DNA of 64,000 nt. Source: CAXXOK01 sp963674895. GTDB lineage: Bacteria > Bacillota > Clostridia > Christensenellales > Aristaeellaceae. The position numbers and the translations under genes were made by a program. The notes under the pieces are model-generated. The model saw nothing but the letters and a program-made list of their open reading frames with translations. It searched no databases and was not told where the DNA came from. Location: NCBI GenBank assembly GCA_963674895.2, contig CAXXCY010000002.1:682001-746000 (forward strand), in the 5' to 3' direction. The number at the start of each line of letters is the position of its first letter. Position 1 is the stretch's first letter. This document shows, piece after piece, positions 42,567-51,997 of the stretch.

Positions 42567-43554
42567 CCGCGCGGAGATCGAACGGCTGTTTTCCACGATC
42601 AGAGCGGCGAAAACCGTGTGCATCTTTCCGCATATCGATCCCGACGGGGATACGCTGGGAAGCGCGCTGGCGCTTCGGAGCCTGATCCTTCGGATGGGCA
42701 AGCCCGCCAATGTCATACTGGAAGGTCAGCCGCCGGAGCGGCTGAATTTTATGCCGGGATTTGAGGCCATCCACACAATCCTCTCCGCGGATTCCTGTGA
42801 AAACACGCTGGCCGTCGCTGTGGACGTCAGCAGTATCGAGCGGCTGGGGAGGGCGGAGGCGTTTTTCAAAAAAGCGGCGCTCACCGCCCAGATCGACCAC
42901 CACGAGACCAACCCCGGATTTGCGCAGATCAATATCATCGAGGGGGACGCCCCGTCGTCCGCCTCGATCGTGTTCAGCCTCTTCAAGGCGCTGGAGCTGC
43001 CGCTTTCGGAAACCGAGGCTACGAACCTGTATATCGGGCTTTCCACCGATACGGGCAACTTCCAGTTCAAAAATACCGACGCGAACTCGTTTCGCATCAT
43101 GGCGGAGCTGATGGAGGCAGGGCTCAACATCGGGCACTATTCGCGGCTCCTGTTCCTGCGTAAGGACCGGGAGCATATCGCGCTGCTGGGCAGGGCGCTG
43201 CCCACCTTCCGCTACGCGGCGGGAGGCAAGGTGGCCGGGATGTATCTGGATTACGATACGATGCAGGAAATCGATCCGGTGGGGGAATACTGCGAGGGTA
43301 TCGTCAACTACGCCATCAACACCAAGGGCGTGCGGTTGGCGTATCTGGTGCGGGAGGCGGAGAAGGGCAGCATCAAATGCTCTCTGCGCGCGCTGCCGCC
43401 CTACCGCGTGGACGAGGTCGCCCTGCGCTACGGCGGCGGCGGCCACCTGCTGGCGGCCGGATGCACGCTGCACATGCCGCTCAGGGAAGCGGCGGATACG
43501 CTGGAAGCGGCGCTGACCAGGGCATGCGCGGAGGCGGACGCCCTTGCGCAATGA
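42553..43554 (+). CDS. nrnA: DHH/DHHA1 phosphoesterase (NrnA-like oligoribonuclease)
   Basis: 333 residues. The DHH domain has FPHIDPDGDTLGS (27-38) and IDHHETN (DHH at 115-117), with VAVDVSS before it. The C-terminal DHHA1 domain ends in RYGGGGHLLAAGCTL, typical of the family. Members degrade nano-RNA and/or dephosphorylate pAp. Standard position between rbfA and truB. Confidence 0.9.
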   Translation: MKTDNRAEIERLFSTIRAAKTVCIFPHIDPDGDTLGSALALRSLILRMGKPANVILEGQPPERLNFMPGFEAIHTILSADSCENTLAVAVDVSSIERLGRAEAFFKKAALTAQIDHHETNPGFAQINIIEGDAPSSASIVFSLFKALELPLSETEATNLYIGLSTDTGNFQFKNTDANSFRIMAELMEAGLNIGHYSRLLFLRKDREHIALLGRALPTFRYAAGGKVAGMYLDYDTMQEIDPVGEYCEGIVNYAINTKGVRLAYLVREAEKGSIKCSLRALPPYRVDEVALRYGGGGHLLAAGCTLHMPLREAADTLEAALTRACAEADALAQ

Positions 43555-44461
43555 GGAAATCAAATCACCGGCCTGCGGTTTTTTAAACGTGCTCAAGCCA
43601 CCCGGCATCACGTCGGCCGGGGTGGTTGCCTTCGTGCGCAAGCGCCTGGGCGGCGCCAGGGTGGGCCATGCGGGGACACTGGACCCCGAAGCCGCGGGCG
43701 TGCTGCCGCTGATGATCGGCAAGGCGGCGCGCCTGTTTGACGAGCTGCAGGGCGATCAGAAAGCCTATATCGCCGAAATCGCGTTCGGAGCGGCTACCGA
43801 CACGCAGGACGCGCAGGGGACCGTGATCCAAACGGGAAGGAAGATACCCGGCGAGGGGGAGATCCGCGCTTTGCTGCCAACGCTGGTCGGAGAAATGCAG
43901 CAGACGCCGCCGATGTACTCGGCGCTCAAGCGGGACGGGAAACCCTTGTACGCGCTGGCACGGGAGGGAAGGATCGTCGCACGGGAACCCCGGTCCATGA
44001 CCTTGTACGCGCTGGAGCTTGAGCACATGAGGCCGGGGAACGGCGCGCTGGTTTCACTTCGGTGTTCCAAAGGCTTCTATGTGCGCACGCTCTGTCACGA
44101 TATCGGGCAAAGGCTCGGCTGCCCCGCGCACATGCGTTTTTTACTGCGCACGGCGTCGGGGATATTCGGGATCGGCGGCGCGAAAACGCTGGAGGAAATC
44201 GTGGAGGCAGCCGGGCGGCACGCGCTCCCGTCGCTGCTCGTGCCGGTGGAGGACGCGCTTTCGCACCTGCCGTACGCGGAGGTGCCCATCGAACTTCGGA
44301 AGATGTTCCAAAACGGCGTGCCGCTGCCCATGGGCGCCTTTCCCGCGTTGGCAGGCGCGGCGCAGGGCAGCCGCGTGCAGCTGCGCGTGGACGGCGGGAC
44401 CGCCGCCATCGCGAAGGTGCAGGGGGAACTGCTCAAACCCGCCGCATGGCTGAAAGAGTAA
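43544..44461 (+). CDS. truB: tRNA pseudouridine-55 synthase
   Basis: Modifies U55 of the T-loop in tRNAs. 305 residues. The N-terminal KPPGITS and the catalytic motif GHAGTLDPEAAGVLPL with Asp47 are typical. TPPMYSALKRDGKPLYALAREG, YVRTLCHDIGQRLGC and a C-terminal PUA-like region complete it. Standard position upstream of ribF. Confidence 0.96.
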   Translation: MRNEEIKSPACGFLNVLKPPGITSAGVVAFVRKRLGGARVGHAGTLDPEAAGVLPLMIGKAARLFDELQGDQKAYIAEIAFGAATDTQDAQGTVIQTGRKIPGEGEIRALLPTLVGEMQQTPPMYSALKRDGKPLYALAREGRIVAREPRSMTLYALELEHMRPGNGALVSLRCSKGFYVRTLCHDIGQRLGCPAHMRFLLRTASGIFGIGGAKTLEEIVEAAGRHALPSLLVPVEDALSHLPYAEVPIELRKMFQNGVPLPMGAFPALAGAAQGSRVQLRVDGGTAAIAKVQGELLKPAAWLKE

Positions 44462-44472
44462 ACGGAGGTTTC

Positions 44473-45054
44473 ATGCGCATTTGTTCTGACGACTGCATAC
44501 GGACCAGCGCCTCGGTGCTGGTATTGGGAATGTTCGACGGCGTGCACCTGGGGCACCAGGCGCTGATGCGGCAGGCGCGAGCGCTGGCCGACCGGTTCGG
44601 CGTCCCGATGGTCGTGATGACCTTCGACCGCCATCCCCTGAGCCTGATCGCGCCCGCGATGGCGCCGTCCATGCTCACCACGGCGCAGGAGCGCATGCGG
44701 CTGATCGAAGCGCAGGGCGCGGACGTCGTATGCGTGATCCCGTTCACTGAAGAACTGCGCGATATCGCGCCCGAGGATTTTGTAAATCTGCTGGTCGCGC
44801 GCTGGCATCCCAAGGCGGTCGTGATCGGCTATAACTACAATTTCGGCAAGCACGGCGCAGGCACGGCCGAAACCATGCGCAGGCTCGGCGAGGCCGTGGG
44901 CTTTGAGACCGTCGTCGTGCCGGAGGTCCGCGTGGACGGCAAAGCGGTCAATTCCACGCGCGTCCGCCAGCTGCTGGCGGAGGGGAATACGGCCGAGGCG
45001 GAGCGGCTGCTGGGGTATCCGCCGGATACCCTCAGCCGGGAAACGAAGACTTAA
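44473..45054 (+). CDS. RibF-like FAD synthetase lacking the riboflavin kinase domain
   Basis: 193 residues from ATG 44473, with ACGGAGG before it. Seen: the nucleotidyltransferase motif GMFDGVHLGHQA (19-30), FDRHPLSLIAP, FNFGKHGAG and STRVRQLLAEGNTAEAERLLGYP. Normal bifunctional RibF continues for a further ~120 residues of riboflavin kinase. Here a stop follows directly after LLGYPPDTLSRETKT, and none of the three frames downstream continues that domain. It probably makes FAD from FMN only. The frame upstream to 44062 is a truB shadow. Confidence 0.8.
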   Translation: MRICSDDCIRTSASVLVLGMFDGVHLGHQALMRQARALADRFGVPMVVMTFDRHPLSLIAPAMAPSMLTTAQERMRLIEAQGADVVCVIPFTEELRDIAPEDFVNLLVARWHPKAVVIGYNYNFGKHGAGTAETMRRLGEAVGFETVVVPEVRVDGKAVNSTRVRQLLAEGNTAEAERLLGYPPDTLSRETKT

Positions 45055-45061
45055 ATTACAG

Positions 45062-45090
45062 TTTACAAAACCTTAACCCCGTGTTACAAT
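45062..45090 (+). promoter_or_regulatory. Promoter of rpsO
   Basis: TTTACA at 45062-45067, a 17-base spacer and TACAAT at 45085-45090. The ~100-base leader to rpsO could carry an S15-binding autoregulatory structure; no firm structure was identified. Confidence 0.65.
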
Positions 45091-45192
45091 AACGGGTGTG
45101 CAAACAGCATGTGAACCGCGTGCGCAGACGATCGACTGCCAACGACGGGCTATGTACGCGGCGATTACCGATTTTCAAGGAGGCAAAAACCC

Positions 45193-45447
45193 ATGGACAA
45201 GCAAAAGACCATCGAAACCTATGCCCGTCATGAGGGGGATACCGGCTCTCCCGAGGTACAGGTGGCAATACTGACCGAACGGATCAACCACCTCAACGAG
45301 CACCTCAAGATCAACAAGAAGGATCACCACTCCAGGCGCGGGCTGCTCCTGATGGTCGGCAAGAGAAGGGGACTGCTCAACTACCTCAAGAAGACCGATA
45401 TCGAGCGCTACCGCGAATTGATCGCTCGGCTGGGACTGAGAAAGTAA
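45193..45447 (+). CDS. rpsO: 30S ribosomal protein S15
   Basis: 84 residues, slightly shorter at the N-terminus than the usual 88-89. Seen: YARHEGDTGSPEVQVAILTERI and HHSRRGLLLMVGKRRGLLNYL, the classic S15 signature. GGAGG at good spacing. Ends in a strong terminator; pnp follows. Confidence 0.97.
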   Translation: MDKQKTIETYARHEGDTGSPEVQVAILTERINHLNEHLKINKKDHHSRRGLLLMVGKRRGLLNYLKKTDIERYRELIARLGLRK

Positions 45448-45462
45448 ACTTCGATACCAAAG

Positions 45463-45518
45463 GGCCGCGTATTCCGGCGAACGTAGGAAAACAGTCCGCC
45501 GATACGCGGCCGTTTTGT
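45463..45518 (+). terminator. Terminator after rpsO
   Basis: GGCCGCGTAT (45463-45472) pairs with ATACGCGGCC (45502-45511) around an inner CGGCG/CGCCG stem, followed by GTTTTGT. Confidence 0.85.
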
Positions 45519-45527
45519 AAGTGTAGG

Positions 45528-45900
45528 CATGGCGTTTCATTACGTGAATATCGGTGTAAACTGGTTTGAGAATGCTTTGGGATGCTCGAAGGGCCGAAGC
45601 CCTTCGACTTTCAATCCGAAACCAGCGACATGGGATTACGACCTCGTCCTACGCTTCGCTTGTACGAGGTTACGCGCTTCATTGCTTTCAGCAATTTCGG
45701 GCGCTAGTCGGGCAAAGCCCTCCCTTATTCGGTGGTTTCGGAACTTTGCGAAAGCAAAGATACCTTACGCCGATGGCTGACCGTGAGTCCGGGCGTCGCA
45801 CGAACAAGCCATCGGCGCAAACTCGAATTTGTGGTGAAACCATAAATTCGAAACTGATGTCGCTGCGGGCAACGAGGCCCGTCAGCAGGAAGAGGAGAAG
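45528..45900 (+). repeat. Structured intergenic region upstream of pnp
   Basis: About 370 bases without a supported gene. It holds an inverted-repeat element at 45616-45741 (ends CCGAAACCAGCGACATGGGA and its imperfect complement). An 11-bp stem CGCCGATGGCT/AGCCATCGGCG (45769-45821) and a TCGAATTT..AAATTCGA hairpin (45823-45851) also occur, along with smaller hairpins. It could be a mobile hairpin element, the RNase-processed leader of pnp, or both. Confidence 0.55.
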
Positions 45901-45906
45901 GAAGAA

Positions 45907-48075
45907 ATGGAAAGTAAAACATTTTCAATGGAACTGGCAGGACGTGAACTCAAGATAGAATTCGGCAAGTATGCCCAGCAAGCGGGCGGCAGCGCGTTTG
46001 TGCGCTACGGCGATACCGTGGTGCTGGTCAACGCGACGATGTCGCCTGCGGCGCGGGAGGGCGTGGATTTCTTCCCCCTCACCGTTGACTTTGAAGAAAA
46101 GCAGTACGCGGTGGGCAAAATCCCCGGCGGATTCATCAAGCGCGAAGGCCGCCCGACCGAAAAGGCGACCCTGACCTGCCGCCTGATGGATAGGCCGCTG
46201 CGCCCCCTGTTCCCCAAAGGCATGCGCAACGATGTGCATGTTCTGGCCACGGTTCTGTCCGTCGATAAGGATATTCCCCCGGAAATCCCCGCGATGATCG
46301 GTTCGTCCGCGGCGCTGTCCGTCAGCAATATCCCGTGGAACGGCCCCACCGGCTCGGTGGTCGTGGGCAAGGTAAACGGCGAATATATCGTCAACCCCGA
46401 CGAAGCCCAGCGCAACGCAAGCACCATGCATGTCGTCGTAAGCGGCACCAAGGATGCCGTGTTGATGGTGGAAGCGGGTGCCGATGAGGTAACCGAGGAA
46501 GACATGCTGGCCGCGATCATGACCGCGCACGACGAGATCAAGAAGATCGTTGCCTATATTGAGAACATCAAGGCCGAGATCGGCAAGGAAAAAAGCGAAG
46601 TAACGCTGGTGGTAACCGGCGACGACGTGAAAAATGCCGTGCGCGATTACGCGTATGACAAGGCTGCCTGGACGTTTGATACCGAAGTGCGCAGCGAACG
46701 GCAGGAGCGCGAGGCGCAGACCAAAGCCGAGGTTGCGGAATACTTCGCAGACCAGTATGAAGACCGTATGGGCGAAGTAGCGGACTCGCTGTACTACCTG
46801 AACAAGGAAATCATGCGCCGGAAGATTTTGGATAACGGCATCCGTCCCGACGGCCGCGGCCTGACCGACGTGCGCCCCATCTGGTGCGAAGTCGGCGTTC
46901 TGCCGCGCACCCACGGCAGCGCCGTGTTCACCCGCGGCGAAACCCAGGCGCTGACCATCACCACGCTTGGCTCCATGAGCGAAGTGCAGATGCTGGACGG
47001 GCTGGGCACAGAGGATTCCAAGCGCTATATGCACCATTATAATTTCCCGCCGTATTCCACCGGCGAAGCCGGACGCGCGAAAAGCCCGGGCCGCCGCGAA
47101 ATCGGCCACGGCGCGCTGGCGGAACGCGCTCTGGTGCCGGTGATCCCCGATGAGGAAACCTTCCCGTACGCGCTGCGCCTGGTGAGCGAAATCATGGGCT
47201 CCAACGGCTCCAGCTCCATGGCGTCGGTCTGCGGCAGCACGCTTTCTTTGATGGACGCGGGCGTGCCGATCAAAGCGCCGGTCGCCGGCGTGGCGATGGG
47301 CCTGATCAAGGATTCCGACAGCGATAAGGTCGCCGTACTTACCGATATCCAAGGGCTGGAAGACTTCCTGGGCGATATGGACTTCAAAGTCGCCGGCACC
47401 GTGAAGGGCATTACCGCCATCCAGATGGATATCAAAATCGCGGGCATCGACCGCGCCATCCTCGAGCGGGCGCTGTCGCAGGCGCGTCTGGGCCGCCTGC
47501 ACATCCTGCAGAAGATGCTCGACGTTATCTCCAAGCCCAACGAACAGCTCAGCAAATACGCGCCCAAGATCGTGCGCTTCATGATCAACCCCGAGAAGAT
47601 CCGCGAGGTTATCGGGCCGGGCGGCAAGATGATCAACAAGATCATCGCCGAAACCGGCGTGAAAATCGACATCGAGGACGACGGGCGCGTATATATCGCC
47701 ACCCCGGACGCCGACGCCGCCGCCAAGGCCAGAAGGATTATCGAAGGCATCGCCAAGGATGTCGAGGTCGGCGACGTGTATTTGGGCAAGGTCGTTCGCA
47801 TTATGAACTTCGGCGCGTTTATCGAGCTGACGGGCGGCAAGGACGGGATGCTCCACATCTCCAAGATGGCCGACCACCGCGTGGAAAAGGTCGAGGACGT
47901 GATGAACATCGGCGACGAGATCGAGGTCAAGGTCAACGAGATCGACAGCCAGGGCCGCGTCAACCTGATCCGCAACGATATCACCTATTCCAAGGCCCCC
48001 ATGGCCGGCCCCCGGGATGCCAACGGCCCGCGCCGCAGGCCGCCGCGCCGCGATGGGAGACCGAATAGCAACTAA
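45907..48075 (+). CDS. pnp: Polynucleotide phosphorylase
   Basis: 3'-5' phosphorolytic exoribonuclease of the degradosome. 722 residues: two RNase PH domains with EGRPTEKATLTCRLMDRPLRPLFP, RGETQALTITTLG and VAGVAMGLI. The C-terminal KH domain shows VIGPGGKMINKIIAETGV and the S1 domain VVRIMNFGAFIELTGGKDGMLHISK. A Pro/Arg-rich tail ends it. GAGGAG/GGAAG precedes ATG. Confidence 0.97.
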   Translation: MESKTFSMELAGRELKIEFGKYAQQAGGSAFVRYGDTVVLVNATMSPAAREGVDFFPLTVDFEEKQYAVGKIPGGFIKREGRPTEKATLTCRLMDRPLRPLFPKGMRNDVHVLATVLSVDKDIPPEIPAMIGSSAALSVSNIPWNGPTGSVVVGKVNGEYIVNPDEAQRNASTMHVVVSGTKDAVLMVEAGADEVTEEDMLAAIMTAHDEIKKIVAYIENIKAEIGKEKSEVTLVVTGDDVKNAVRDYAYDKAAWTFDTEVRSERQEREAQTKAEVAEYFADQYEDRMGEVADSLYYLNKEIMRRKILDNGIRPDGRGLTDVRPIWCEVGVLPRTHGSAVFTRGETQALTITTLGSMSEVQMLDGLGTEDSKRYMHHYNFPPYSTGEAGRAKSPGRREIGHGALAERALVPVIPDEETFPYALRLVSEIMGSNGSSSMASVCGSTLSLMDAGVPIKAPVAGVAMGLIKDSDSDKVAVLTDIQGLEDFLGDMDFKVAGTVKGITAIQMDIKIAGIDRAILERALSQARLGRLHILQKMLDVISKPNEQLSKYAPKIVRFMINPEKIREVIGPGGKMINKIIAETGVKIDIEDDGRVYIATPDADAAAKARRIIEGIAKDVEVGDVYLGKVVRIMNFGAFIELTGGKDGMLHISKMADHRVEKVEDVMNIGDEIEVKVNEIDSQGRVNLIRNDITYSKAPMAGPRDANGPRRRPPRRDGRPNSN

Positions 48076-48079
48076 TTCG

Positions 48080-48218
48080 ATAGGGGCGGCGCCCCTATGA
48101 CACTGCCAAGGGCTTTGGCCCTTGGCCCCGCATTGGCCGCGCATTGCGCGGCCAAAATAGGTTTTCTCTTGCGAAACTTCTCTTTGGATGACAGAGAGAA
48201 GTTTCGCTGCCAACTGGT
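48080..48218 (+). repeat. Array of four hairpins between pnp and the M16 protease
   Basis: Consecutive palindromes: ATAGGGGC GGC GCCCCTAT, CCAAGGGC TTT GGCCCTTGG, TTGGCCGCGC ATT GCGCGGCCAA and a 13-bp GCGAAACTTCTCT/AGAGAGAAGTTTCGC stem. They fill the intergenic gap. The last is not followed by a T-run, so simple termination is unlikely. Confidence 0.65.
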
Positions 48219-48233
48219 AAAGGAAGAATGACA

Positions 48234-49475
48234 ATGTTTGATTCGATCACTTTGCCCAACGGGCTGCGCGTGGTGGGCGAACCGCTTTCGCATCTGCGCA
48301 GCTGCACGGTCGGCTGCTGGGTCAAGGCGGGCTCGATGAACGAGCGGGAGACGGAAAACGGGCTCTCGCACTTCATCGAGCATATGGTCTTCAAGGGTAC
48401 GGAAAACCGCACGGCGCGGCAGATCGCCGAGCAGATGGACGCGGTCGGCGGTCAATTGAACGCCTTCACAGGCAAGGACTGCACCTGCTACTATGCCAAG
48501 GTAATCGACGAATACCTGCCCCTCGCCGTGGACATTGTAAGCGACCTGGTGCTCAGGCCGCTGTTTGCCGCGGACGACCTGCGCAAGGAACGGGGCGTGA
48601 TTCTGGAAGAGATCGCCATGGTGGAAGACACGCCCGAGGACCTGATCGGCGACGTGCTCGCGGAGGCGCAGTTTACGGGCTCGCTGAAGCGCCCGGTGCT
48701 CGGCACGCCGGAGCTGATCGGCCGCTATGCGGTCCGGGCCCTGCGCGGGTACTGGCGGCGGCACTACCAGCCGGAGAATATCGTGATCGCAATCGCGGGC
48801 AAGTACGACTGGGACGCGCTGCTCAAGCTGATCGGCCGATATTTCGACCGCTTCCCGGAGGCGGACGGCGTACCGGAAACGGGGCCGCAGGCATTTACCG
48901 GCGGGCGGCTCTTCCGGGACAAGGATACCGAGCAGCTGCAGATCTGCATCGGCTACCGGGGCTACGCGCTGGGAACGGACGAGCTGTACGCGCTCTCGAT
49001 GTTCTCAAACGCCCTGGGCGGAGGGATGTCCTCCCGGCTGTTCCAGCGCATCCGCGAGGAGCTGGGGCTTGCGTATTCCGTCTATTCCTATCCCGGCAGC
49101 CATCCGTCGCTGGGCACGTTTACGGTGTACGCGGGCACCTCGCCCCAGAACGCCGAAACCGTAATCCGCGAGCTGCAGGAGCAAATGGCGCTGGCGCTTT
49201 CCGGCGGCTTCACCGAAGACGAGTTCCAAAGCGCGCGTGCGCAGCTCAAAGGCGCGTACCTTTTGGGACTGGAAAGCTCGTCCGGACGGATGCAGTCCAT
49301 CGGGCGCAGCATGCTGCATTTGAATTACCTCAGAACGCCGGACGAGGTGCTTAATAAAATCGAAGCGGTGACGAAAAAAGCCCTGCACGATACGGCAGAG
49401 CATGTATTGAACTCCCCGGCGAGCGCGGCCGTCGTAGGCAGGGACGCGCAGCGGGTCCTGGAGTTTATCCGGTAA
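48234..49475 (+). CDS. M16 family zinc metallopeptidase (processing-protease-like)
   Basis: 413 residues. The inverted zinc motif HFIEH at 46-50 (HxxEH) in ENGLSHFIEHMVFKGTENRT and the downstream Glu region (ILEEIAMVEDTPED) identify M16B. The C-terminal half is the usual inactive lobe (GLAYSVYSYPGSHPSLGTF). Related YmxG/PqqL proteins lie near pnp in many Firmicutes. ATG at 48234 is chosen with AGGAAG at 7 bases; a 48228 ATG is too close. Confidence 0.9.
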   Translation: MFDSITLPNGLRVVGEPLSHLRSCTVGCWVKAGSMNERETENGLSHFIEHMVFKGTENRTARQIAEQMDAVGGQLNAFTGKDCTCYYAKVIDEYLPLAVDIVSDLVLRPLFAADDLRKERGVILEEIAMVEDTPEDLIGDVLAEAQFTGSLKRPVLGTPELIGRYAVRALRGYWRRHYQPENIVIAIAGKYDWDALLKLIGRYFDRFPEADGVPETGPQAFTGGRLFRDKDTEQLQICIGYRGYALGTDELYALSMFSNALGGGMSSRLFQRIREELGLAYSVYSYPGSHPSLGTFTVYAGTSPQNAETVIRELQEQMALALSGGFTEDEFQSARAQLKGAYLLGLESSSGRMQSIGRSMLHLNYLRTPDEVLNKIEAVTKKALHDTAEHVLNSPASAAVVGRDAQRVLEFIR

Positions 49476-50721
49476 CCGGCTCCTCCTGGTCGAGCTTCCA
49501 CAGCGTCCGCATGACCAGGAACGCGATCACGGCCAGGCAGAGGATCAGCACAAACGGCAGCGCCGGATTGAGTTCCGCCAAAACGCCAGCGACCGTGGAA
49601 AGCGGCGAGGTGACCAGCATGCTGATCGCGTAGAAGAACCCGAGCATCCGCGCGCGTTCCTCGCGGTCGACGTTCACCATTTGCAGCCCGCTGGAAAACG
49701 GGATCAGCAGCGAAAGCGCCGCGCCCTCCAGCAGCACCGCCGCGAGCACGAAGCCCAGCAGCCCTTTTGGCATCAGCAGCATGCAGACGGCCTGCGCCAT
49801 AAACAGAACGAGGCCCAATCCCAAGGGATTGCGGAACCGCCTCAGGTTGAGCCTGGGCACAAGAAATACATAGCTGCCGAGCATCAGCAGCGTTTTCATC
49901 GTATAAAAAAGCGACAGGTTTTCCGCCGCGATGCCGAGCTTGCCGGTAACCAGAAGCGGCCAGAACATATCGTTGATCCCTCTGAGCCCCGTGAAGCAGG
50001 CGACGAACGCGATGGTCAGCAGGATGCGGCGGTTTTTCAGCATCGTGAAAAGCACCCTGCGGCTGTCCCACAGGCGGTGGATGACGCTCTTTCCGCGGCT
50101 CTCCGCCATACGCCGGACGCCCACCGAGGTTTCCCGCGACATCACATATACCAGCACGACCTTAATTACCATGCTGACGAAGAAGAAGCCGTACAGCCAG
50201 CGCATCGTCGGCACCAGCGAGTACCGCTGCACGAAGAAATATGCGATCGGGGCGAAAAAGCCCGCGATTTGCGCCATGATCTGGATGATGGAAAAAATGC
50301 GGATCAGCTTGTCCTCCGGCGTGTCCTCCATCAGGAGCAGCGTCCAGGAGGATTCGGTCACGCGCAGCGCGCCGTTGAGGATTGCCGCGGCGATGAAATA
50401 ACGGTAATCCTGCGCGATCATCCACAGGAACGTCGGGATGATCCACGCGATGGTATCAAAGACCAGCGTGGTGAGCCTGCGGCCGAACTTATCGGTCAGC
50501 ACGCCGCCCAGGAGCGCCCAGGCCACCTGCGAAACCAGCGCGACGGTTGCGATCACGCCGATGACCGTCGGCGTGAGATGGAGGCCCGCCATATAAACCG
50601 ATACGAACGGAACGAAAAGGTTATACGGAATGCCCCATAACGGTTCGGTCCACAGGCAGACGCGCTCGTTTCCCTTCAGGGTCCGGATGGTGTGCAGGAT
50701 GGACGGGTGTTGTTCTTTCAT
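49465..50721 (-). CDS. MFS transporter
   Basis: 418 residues with about 11-12 membrane segments. The conserved loop GGVLTDKFGRRLTTLVFD resembles the MFS motif A (GxLxDrxGRR) between helices 2 and 3. An acidic/basic loop follows in the middle (MSRETSVGVRRMAE). The start at 50721 follows GAGGAGAAACC. Substrate unknown; drug/metabolite efflux is common for this type. It is convergent with the M16 gene, sharing 11 bases. Confidence 0.85.
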   Translation of the reverse strand: MKEQHPSILHTIRTLKGNERVCLWTEPLWGIPYNLFVPFVSVYMAGLHLTPTVIGVIATVALVSQVAWALLGGVLTDKFGRRLTTLVFDTIAWIIPTFLWMIAQDYRYFIAAAILNGALRVTESSWTLLLMEDTPEDKLIRIFSIIQIMAQIAGFFAPIAYFFVQRYSLVPTMRWLYGFFFVSMVIKVVLVYVMSRETSVGVRRMAESRGKSVIHRLWDSRRVLFTMLKNRRILLTIAFVACFTGLRGINDMFWPLLVTGKLGIAAENLSLFYTMKTLLMLGSYVFLVPRLNLRRFRNPLGLGLVLFMAQAVCMLLMPKGLLGFVLAAVLLEGAALSLLIPFSSGLQMVNVDREERARMLGFFYAISMLVTSPLSTVAGVLAELNPALPFVLILCLAVIAFLVMRTLWKLDQEEPVTG

Positions 50722-50890
50722 CGGTTTCTCCTCGCGGCAGATACGAACAGGGATATTGTACATGCTGGCCGCCAGGGTGTAAAGCGCAAACCGCCGGCCG
50801 GCGCAAATTTCGCGCGATTACGAACATATGTTCTATACAAGCCGGTAAATATGTGGTATACTGTACGCAACCTTTGAAGGAGGACACATC

Positions 50891-51997
50891 ATGGAACGGG
50901 CAAAGGTTTTCTTTTCGGATTTCCGCGTTCACGGCACACGCAATCTGCCGGAGAAGCTGGACCGCCTGATCGCCAAAGCGGGTATAACGGGCATGCCGCT
51001 CACGGGGAAGTTCACCGCGATTAAAATGCATTTCGGCGAACCGGGCAACCTGGCGTTTCTCAGGCACAACTACGTCAAAGTGGTCGTGGACGCGCTGAAG
51101 AAGATGGGCGCGAAGCCTTTTTTAACGGACTGCAACACGCTGTATCCCGGCATGCGCCGCAACGCTTTGGACCATCTGGACGCCGCGTATGAAAACGGGT
51201 TTTCGCCGCTGCAGGTGGGCTGCCATGTGCTCATCGCGGACGGGCTTTTGGGCACGGATTTCGTAAGCGTGCCCGTAGACGGGGAGTACTTTGATCACGC
51301 GCTGCTGGGCCGCGCGGCGGTGGACGCTGAGGCGATCATCAGCCTCACCCATTTCAAGTGCCATGAACTCACGGGCATCGGCGGTGCGCTGAAGAACCTC
51401 GGCATGGGCCTGGGCTCCGCGGCGGGCAAGCGCGAGATGCATACCGACAGCAAGCCGGTCGTCGATGCGGAAAGCTGCATCGGCTGCGGCATGTGTATCC
51501 GCGAGTGCGGCTCGGACGCGATTGCGCTGGTCGGCCGCAAAGCGGTCATCGATCATGAGAAGTGCTCGGGCTGCGGGCGCTGCGTGGGCGCGTGCCATAC
51601 GCAGGGCGCCATCGGCGGCCCGGACGACAGCAACGATATGGTCAGCCGCAAGATCAGCGAATACGCCAAGGCCGTGATCCAGAACAAACCGCATTTCCAT
51701 ATCGCGCTGGTGATGGACGTATCCCCGTACTGCGATTGCCACGGCGAGAACGACGCGCCGATCATCCCGGACGTCGGGATGTTCGCGAGCTTTGATCCCG
51801 TCGCGCTGGATATGGCCTGCACGGAGGCGGCGCTGAAGATGCAGCCGCTGCCCGGCTCGGTGCTCTGGGAGCGGGAAGGACGCACGGGCGACCACTTCCG
51901 CGACGTGCACCCGACCACAGACTGGCGCGTGGGATTGGAACACGCCGAGAAACTGGGCGTCGGAACGACGAAGTACGAGCTGATCGAGGTGCGATGA
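50891..51997 (+). CDS. DUF362 protein with two [4Fe-4S] clusters
   Basis: 368 residues. The N-terminal DUF362 region (KMHFGEPGNLAFLRHNYV; LTHFKCHELTGIGGALKNLGMG) is followed by a ferredoxin-like insert with CIGCGMCIREC and CSGCGRCVGAC (two Cys clusters). DUF362 proteins are seen in anaerobes, in redox or metal-related contexts, but the reaction is not known. AAGGAGG precedes ATG. The stop overlaps the uvrA start (ATGA). Confidence 0.88.
   Translation: MERAKVFFSDFRVHGTRNLPEKLDRLIAKAGITGMPLTGKFTAIKMHFGEPGNLAFLRHNYVKVVVDALKKMGAKPFLTDCNTLYPGMRRNALDHLDAAYENGFSPLQVGCHVLIADGLLGTDFVSVPVDGEYFDHALLGRAAVDAEAIISLTHFKCHELTGIGGALKNLGMGLGSAAGKREMHTDSKPVVDAESCIGCGMCIRECGSDAIALVGRKAVIDHEKCSGCGRCVGACHTQGAIGGPDDSNDMVSRKISEYAKAVIQNKPHFHIALVMDVSPYCDCHGENDAPIIPDVGMFASFDPVALDMACTEAALKMQPLPGSVLWEREGRTGDHFRDVHPTTDWRVGLEHAEKLGVGTTKYELIEVR

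Noticed and set aside
44062..44472. Upstream extension of ribF
   Set aside because: The extension overlaps truB in another frame; AGGAGG-like site and homology begin at 44473.
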